Origin: Amphiura filiformis
Lineage: Eukaryota > Echinodermata > Ophiuroidea > Amphilepidida > Amphiuridae
Assembly: GCF_039555335.1 (NCBI RefSeq)
Contig: NC_092628.1
Coordinates: 71,825,706-71,889,705, forward strand
Direction: 5' to 3'
Length of the DNA stretch: 64,000 bases
The notes below the pieces were generated by a model. It saw only the letters and a program-made list of their open reading frames with translations. It was not told where the DNA came from and did no database searches. A program made the position numbers and the translations under genes. How positions within the stretch are numbered: position 1 is the first letter of the stretch; each line of letters starts with the position of its first letter. Shown here one piece after another: positions 60,601 through 64,000 of this stretch.

Positions 60601-62113
60601 TCTCATGTCAAGTGGTCTATATCTTTGTACAAATAACCAGGCTGTCCAACTATTCCACCACTTAGACAGTAGCTTCAATTGCATACTCAGGAAGGCCATT
60701 CATAAAGATAAAATTGGATGGTGTTTTTTTTTGGGGGGGGGGGCAATACACAAATTTATTGGCCTCTTATGAGTTTTAATTATATTGTGCTCAATTTCGT
60801 CTTGCCCATCATTTCAAAAACTCTTATCTCGATCAATAAATTTGTGTATTGTCCTCAATTCATACAATTTCATACTCAACTTGGGTTATTGCTACAATGT
60901 GGGAACCTTCAACTGGAAAATGGCTAGGGGATTAAAGTGCAACGAAGAAAACATACCAATAGCTAATCAGTTTTTGATAACTTCGGTTAAATAATTGATT
61001 GTGTATACTTGAAGTGACTATGATCTGCTGACAGTTAATTGGTAATTTAATCACATACCGGGGTACCTTACTATAGTGGCAAAGATAATGTACATGAACC
61101 TATTTTCATTACCTTTTTCAACAGGTTCCTTGTGACTGGTGTTTCTTGTTGCATTGTCACATGTTGTAGCTGTCTGTGACACTTGGTTTTCTTCTGGTTT
61201 ACAGGTTTCTGCCAACAGTGAAAGTGATGTATAAGACCTTACTTTGTAAGTTCATCCTTGTTTGACTGTGGTTCTACATTTTACATTATTAGTTCTATGT
61301 GCATAAATAAATGCGGAATTATGTATTTTTTATATTACAGTTTATCAAATTCCGTAAACATATACATGTAGTATCTTTCATATAAATTATAGAGACATAG
61401 AGCAGTCATACGGGAGTGTTATGTCTGTATTTGCTTCTGATGAACTGGAGAATGGACACTTACAGGTGTCTCATAATGAGAGGAGTCCAATGGTTACATT
61501 TACAATTTATTTTGCCATTGACCAACATTTTTCACCAAGTTAATTTGTGAAATTTGGGGAAATCTATCTCCTTAGCCCCATATATTTTGAGCTCTAAGTA
61601 CAAAGTGGTAGGCATCATAGATACCGGTACAAAGTAAGTACAGTAACAGTGTGCTGGTATTGAACAGCCCAAAGGAGACCCCTCTATGTAGAGTGTCCAC
61701 TTCCCCCGAGATTTCACACAGTCCCTTTACAGGTAACATATATTACGAGTCCCTTACCAGGGGTCAATTTAGAAAATAAAATCAACATGCATAAATGAGC
61801 TTTTTTCTCTCTAAAAACAGGCTGAAAAGTACATGTGCACAGCAGCAACGTTAGATAAGTGATACTAACTTTTAGACCACTCAAACTATTATAGTATTAT
61901 AGGCCTAATAGATTAAAATGACTAATTTATCAAATTAAATTTTCTCAACAAAACATACCTTTTAATTGCATCAAAAAAATCGTTATTTTGTTCCAAAATT
62001 CATGTTTTTAGCTATGTTTGACCCATAAAAGAGTGAATTTCTCAAAAAATTAAAAAAACTCTCCAAATCAAAGTCCCTTACCTTTGTGTCCTTTGTAGCA
62101 ATTTAATGAGCAG
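48652..62113 (-). CDS. ZNHIT3: ZNHIT3, zinc finger HIT domain protein 3 (four 3' exons; first exon not found)
   Basis: On the reverse strand: exons 62113-62082, 61208-61113, 59937-59845 and 48827-48652 (stop included), with GT/AG borders and phases that join in one frame. The first exon seen gives the second half of a HIT zinc finger (CSLNCYKGHK, then ETC after the junction), so zinc ligands Cys, Cys, His and Cys are visible. A Ser/Glu-rich linker follows (EDGEISSEEEIEKEEYMVDEDRVP in outline). The last exon holds the conserved C-terminal block: LLHNPHLRQVLSHLD, then MQEPLFTEFADQCL. ZNHIT3 is a nuclear protein that works with NUFIP1 in box C/D snoRNP assembly. The exon carrying the start codon and first zinc ligands was not found between 62114 and 64000 and may lie outside the window. 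The 11 kb last intron holds another gene, a receptor, on the same strand. Confidence 0.88.
50040..50185 (+). repeat. Minisatellite of TGTTCCAAGGTGTTCTGGG-like units
   Basis: About eight imperfect units of 15-20 bases built of GTGTTCC and GGGTTGTTC words, immediately left of the TIR element. Confidence 0.75.
50205..51823. mobile_element. TIR element containing a 5'-truncated LINE
   Basis: The left end TGTCACATACCGTAAAACCC (50205, 36 bases to 50240) and the right end GGGGTTTTACGGTATGTGACA (to 51823) are inverted copies agreeing at 32 of 36 positions. The LINE begins directly inside the left end at 50241 and its tail ends near 51640. The remaining 180 bases belong to the DNA element. No target duplication is evident. 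It lies in the last intron of ZNHIT3. Confidence 0.75.
50241..51619 (+). CDS. LINE reverse transcriptase, 5'-truncated but with an intact frame
   Basis: A continuous frame from about 50241 to the stop at 51619 (roughly 459 codons of LINE origin) encodes most of the reverse transcriptase of a non-LTR retrotransposon and its C-terminal region. Motifs in order: [57 protein letters not shown], the catalytic FADD (in [12 protein letters not shown]), [18 protein letters not shown] and RQLRFLGHILRM. The start of the element (endonuclease and N-terminal RT) is missing, so this copy cannot be autonomous, and it has no start of its own. It matches the broken copy at 22850-27560 closely. The absence of stops suggests a fairly recent insertion. 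LINE clade not determined. Confidence 0.92.
51824..53880. other. ZNHIT3 intron between the LINE and the receptor gene
   Basis: AT-rich with poly-T/poly-A stretches around 52500-52640. No coding block recognised. Confidence 0.4.
53929..57457 (-). CDS. CUB/LRR/7TM receptor (relaxin-receptor/GRL101-like GPCR), frame broken in TM3
   Basis: One long exon on the reverse strand. The first frame (57457-54560) starts with ATGATGG and a signal peptide (LLLATLLVIYIELAAS), then a CUB-like region to about residue 150, a Cys cluster CPVDCFCYVSF near 241, some 20 leucine-rich repeats from about 285 to 796, a Cys-rich hinge, TM1 (about 846-870) and TM2 with NLALADLLMGVYLL, and CKLAGFLSVLSSEAS entering TM3. 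Near + strand 54612-54632 the frame must change; the second frame (54636-53929, 235 codons) continues with LTLIVVERLW (the ER of TM3), TM4, TM5, TM6 (VLTCWVPIAVLG) and TM7 with NPFLY, ending at 53929. Type C LGR-like receptors bind peptide ligands outside the cell and signal through G proteins. An AATAAA (reverse strand, 53887-53882) lies about 41 bases after the stop. It is either a pseudogene, a null allele or a sequence error. The ligand is unknown. Confidence 0.9.
55400..55900 (-). repeat. 144-base tandem repeat inside the LRR region
   Basis: GATGGTAATGATTCAA occurs at 55443, 55587, 55731 and 55875, a strict 144-base period (48 codons, two leucine-rich repeats), with neighbouring text also repeated. 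This is recent internal expansion of the receptor's LRR block. Confidence 0.85.
58825..58857. repeat. Perfect short palindrome
   Basis: ATTTCCTCATATAATA, one G, then the exact complement: 16-base arms with no mismatch. Too short to assign to an element. Confidence 0.75.
59681..59745 (+). repeat. (CAGC)n/(CAAA)n microsatellite
   Basis: An imperfect CAGCCAGC run with CAAACAAACAAA in the middle, about 100 bases downstream of the ZNHIT3 exon 59937-59845 donor side. Confidence 0.9.
60172..60251 (-). tRNA. tRNA-like sequence (SINE head or tRNA pseudogene)
   Basis: The reverse strand shows a good box A (TTAGCTCAATTGATAAAGCG) and a good box B (GGTTCGAACCC) at tRNA spacing, with an anticodon-arm-like stem and the loop CTATGGT. 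The acceptor arms do not pair and the T stem has mismatches. A working tRNA is therefore unlikely, and a tRNA-derived SINE or dead tRNA is the better reading. It lies in a ZNHIT3 intron. Confidence 0.4.
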
Positions 62114-63900
62114 CTGCAATGAAGACAGGAATACATACACATTATGACTAGTTATTAAAACAAACAGAATTATATATACTTAACAAAAGCTAGCAAACAA
62201 GTTAACAACGTCAGTAGCCCCATCCCCATTTCCTGTATAAGCAGTACATCCGATGGTTTCAACTTTTAATTACTGCTTAATCTTGACTTTATATTTCTGT
62301 ATTACGGTAATAACGATTCTGAATGTGCGCATCATGAAGAATCCGATTTACCCCTGCAGAGAAATGCTCAGAGGTCATCACAAAATGGGTGCATGTTAGC
62401 GTGTTTGATTTATGGGCGGCGCCATATTGGAAAAGTAAAGAAAAATGCTGCTGCCACCACGATAGTACTAAAAGCTACATAAAAAAATATGCGTAGTGCT
62501 GTGGAGACTTATGCTAATTAAAGAAAAATGCTGCTGCCATCTACGTCCACATGTTGCAAGTGTGACGATCGCTGACCTCACATCGACGAACGGAGTTGCA
62601 ATTCCATCACACTTCGTGCTCTATTCTTCTTCCATGCTCCAGCCAATTGCATCAAATATTAAATCTTCTAATTAATAATGCTGAAGGCTTCAGCTAATAA
62701 ATTTTGCTCTTGCTTCCAAAGTATCTCACTTTCAGATATTTGAGGTAATTTCACAATCATCTTTTTAATGCTTCTAAAGTTTCCGCTTTCAGCAATTGGC
62801 ATAATTCACACCAGCTTGTTTGCATTGGCTACAAAGTACTTCACTTCCAGCTTTTTGGGGTAATTCACAATCCAGCTTTTCTGCTTTTGCTTCTAAAGTA
62901 TCTTGCTTTTAGTATTTGTCGTAACCAGCTTTTTGCATAAATATTATGATTGCCTTGCTGAAGCCTTTAGCTGTAATTTATAATATATTACATTGTATTA
63001 AAATCAATTGTGTATTTCATTAATGCTTGCAAATAAACCTCGACCGTATCCAATGGCTGAGAGTGTGGCAAACATTTTGGTTTGATGTGATTCCTTAAAT
63101 TGTTTCTCTGTCTTGGGGTAAAATAATATTAGCATTTTTATATAAAAAAGCTATTCATGGCAAAAATATATTTTACAAATAAAAATTGCTCAGCAGAATA
63201 CATTTTTGCATTCATCAGACTATGTGACATGTCGGACGGGGGCCTCAGTATAAATGAATGATCATACGGGGATGTACCACAAACATGGGTCGCATTTTCA
63301 GCCTTTTGGTATCAATGACCCCTTTTTCTAAGCCAATTTTGGTATAGGATCCATGAGTCATTTAAAACAGAATAGAGCAATCAAGCAAGTAACAGAACAT
63401 ACCACTGACTATGTCAAATTATGTTAGTGGAATGCTTAAGTTCTATTCGGATTTCGAAACAAAACCACCATGTTCACAGAGTATGTGTTTTTAAAAGCAA
63501 GATTGTTTCTTCGTAGGGGGCTAACAAGCAAAATAAAATAGTACCAACTGACTAGTGCCGTACTATTACGCTGACTTTCGTATTCGGCGAGGAGGACGAT
63601 TTCGACCTCCTGGTTTGTTTACAAACAGAGAGGTAGTCAAAAGACCGTTCCGCTTGTCCAAACACTCGAGTATCAGAAGGATGGTCCACAATACCGTGAT
63701 TCGCGTAACATGAATAGGGATTAAAAAGCTGTCACGTAGAACCATGTGCTTCTATTGTCGAATTTGCCATCAAGATTTCATATGGAAACAGTTCAGACCC
63801 AGTACAGGATCATGTCAGAAATTAATAATATTTTGTTCTGGGTCTGATTATTCAGACTACCAACTGACCAGCAGTGGAACTTTGGATGTTTCTCCATAGT
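62114..63900. other. ZNHIT3 intron or upstream sequence, no exon found
   Basis: I looked for the exon carrying the first zinc ligands (expected to end in TA before a GT on the reverse strand) and did not find one. A loosely repeated TTCTAAAGT and CAGCTTTTTGC text lies at 62690-62940. Confidence 0.4.
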
Positions 63901-63984
63901 TGAGACATGGCTAAATCCTGTATGCATCAGAGAATTGACACTGCCCGGATACAGTTTCCTCAGCGCACCTAGAGGCAGGCCCGT
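63901..63984 (+). mobile_element. Fragment of a LINE endonuclease domain
   Basis: The + strand reads ETWLNPVCIRELTLPGYSF, the typical start of an apurinic-type endonuclease domain of CR1-like LINEs, then decays into the CCCGTAGCTAGG word. Only a fragment; the element may continue past the window edge. Confidence 0.5.
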
Positions 63985-64000
63985 AGCTAGGATTTTTGTG

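Noticed and set aside
62400-62450. ZNHIT3 first exon starting at the reverse-strand ATGGCGCCGCC near 62436
   Set aside because: The frame stops after nine codons and contains no zinc-binding cysteines or suitable donor.

Overview
This is animal genomic DNA: an AT-rich, intron-rich stretch packed with transposon debris. The SLC26, PIPOX-like and ZNHIT3 genes, a large leucine-rich-repeat GPCR, and many CAGTGGCG-type mini-transposons fit a marine invertebrate deuterostome. An echinoderm is my best guess, but this is an inference from gene families and repeat style, not a search result. Four loci are convincing, and a fifth is present as its 3' half.

Region 1 (1-28.6 kb, + strand): a tandem pair of SLC26/SulP anion transporter genes. 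The first enters from the left edge and shows only its last five coding exons (403-4096). The second is complete in 14 coding exons (7680-28546), and the joined exons give an open frame of 738 codons plus stop with consistent splice phases. The corresponding exons are very similar, but the acidic C-terminal tails have been cut short by different indels. The introns of the complete gene are crowded with mobile DNA: a large foldback element, TIR elements, and a 4.7 kb reverse-strand LINE interrupted by a non-autonomous Helitron.

Region 2 (28.6-35.9 kb): intergenic, with no convincing gene. It holds tandem repeats, a TTAA-flanked MITE, G-rich repeats and a hAT-type MITE with a perfect 8 bp target duplication.

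Region 3 (35.9-45.3 kb, + strand): a complete eight-exon PIPOX-like sarcosine/pipecolate oxidase of 405 aa, with an N-terminal dinucleotide-binding motif, the flavin-attachment cysteine context and a C-terminal peroxisomal AKL signal. Nearly every intron carries a recognisable MITE.

Region 4 (45.3-48.6 kb): intergenic, with two well-bounded MITEs (one with TTAA flanks, one with an 8 bp duplication).

Region 5 (48.65-62.1 kb, - strand): the 3' four exons of ZNHIT3. Its 11 kb last intron contains, on the same strand, an apparently single-exon CUB/LRR/7TM receptor gene whose frame breaks inside TM3. It also contains a TIR element holding a 5'-truncated LINE with a long intact reverse transcriptase frame. 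The first ZNHIT3 exon was not found and probably lies beyond the window.

No prokaryotic features (operons, CRISPR, ribosome binding sites) are expected or seen. I found no clearly new biochemical system. The most noteworthy observations are the Helitron-in-LINE nesting, the same-strand nested receptor with its frame break, and the independently eroded tails of the SLC26 duplicates.
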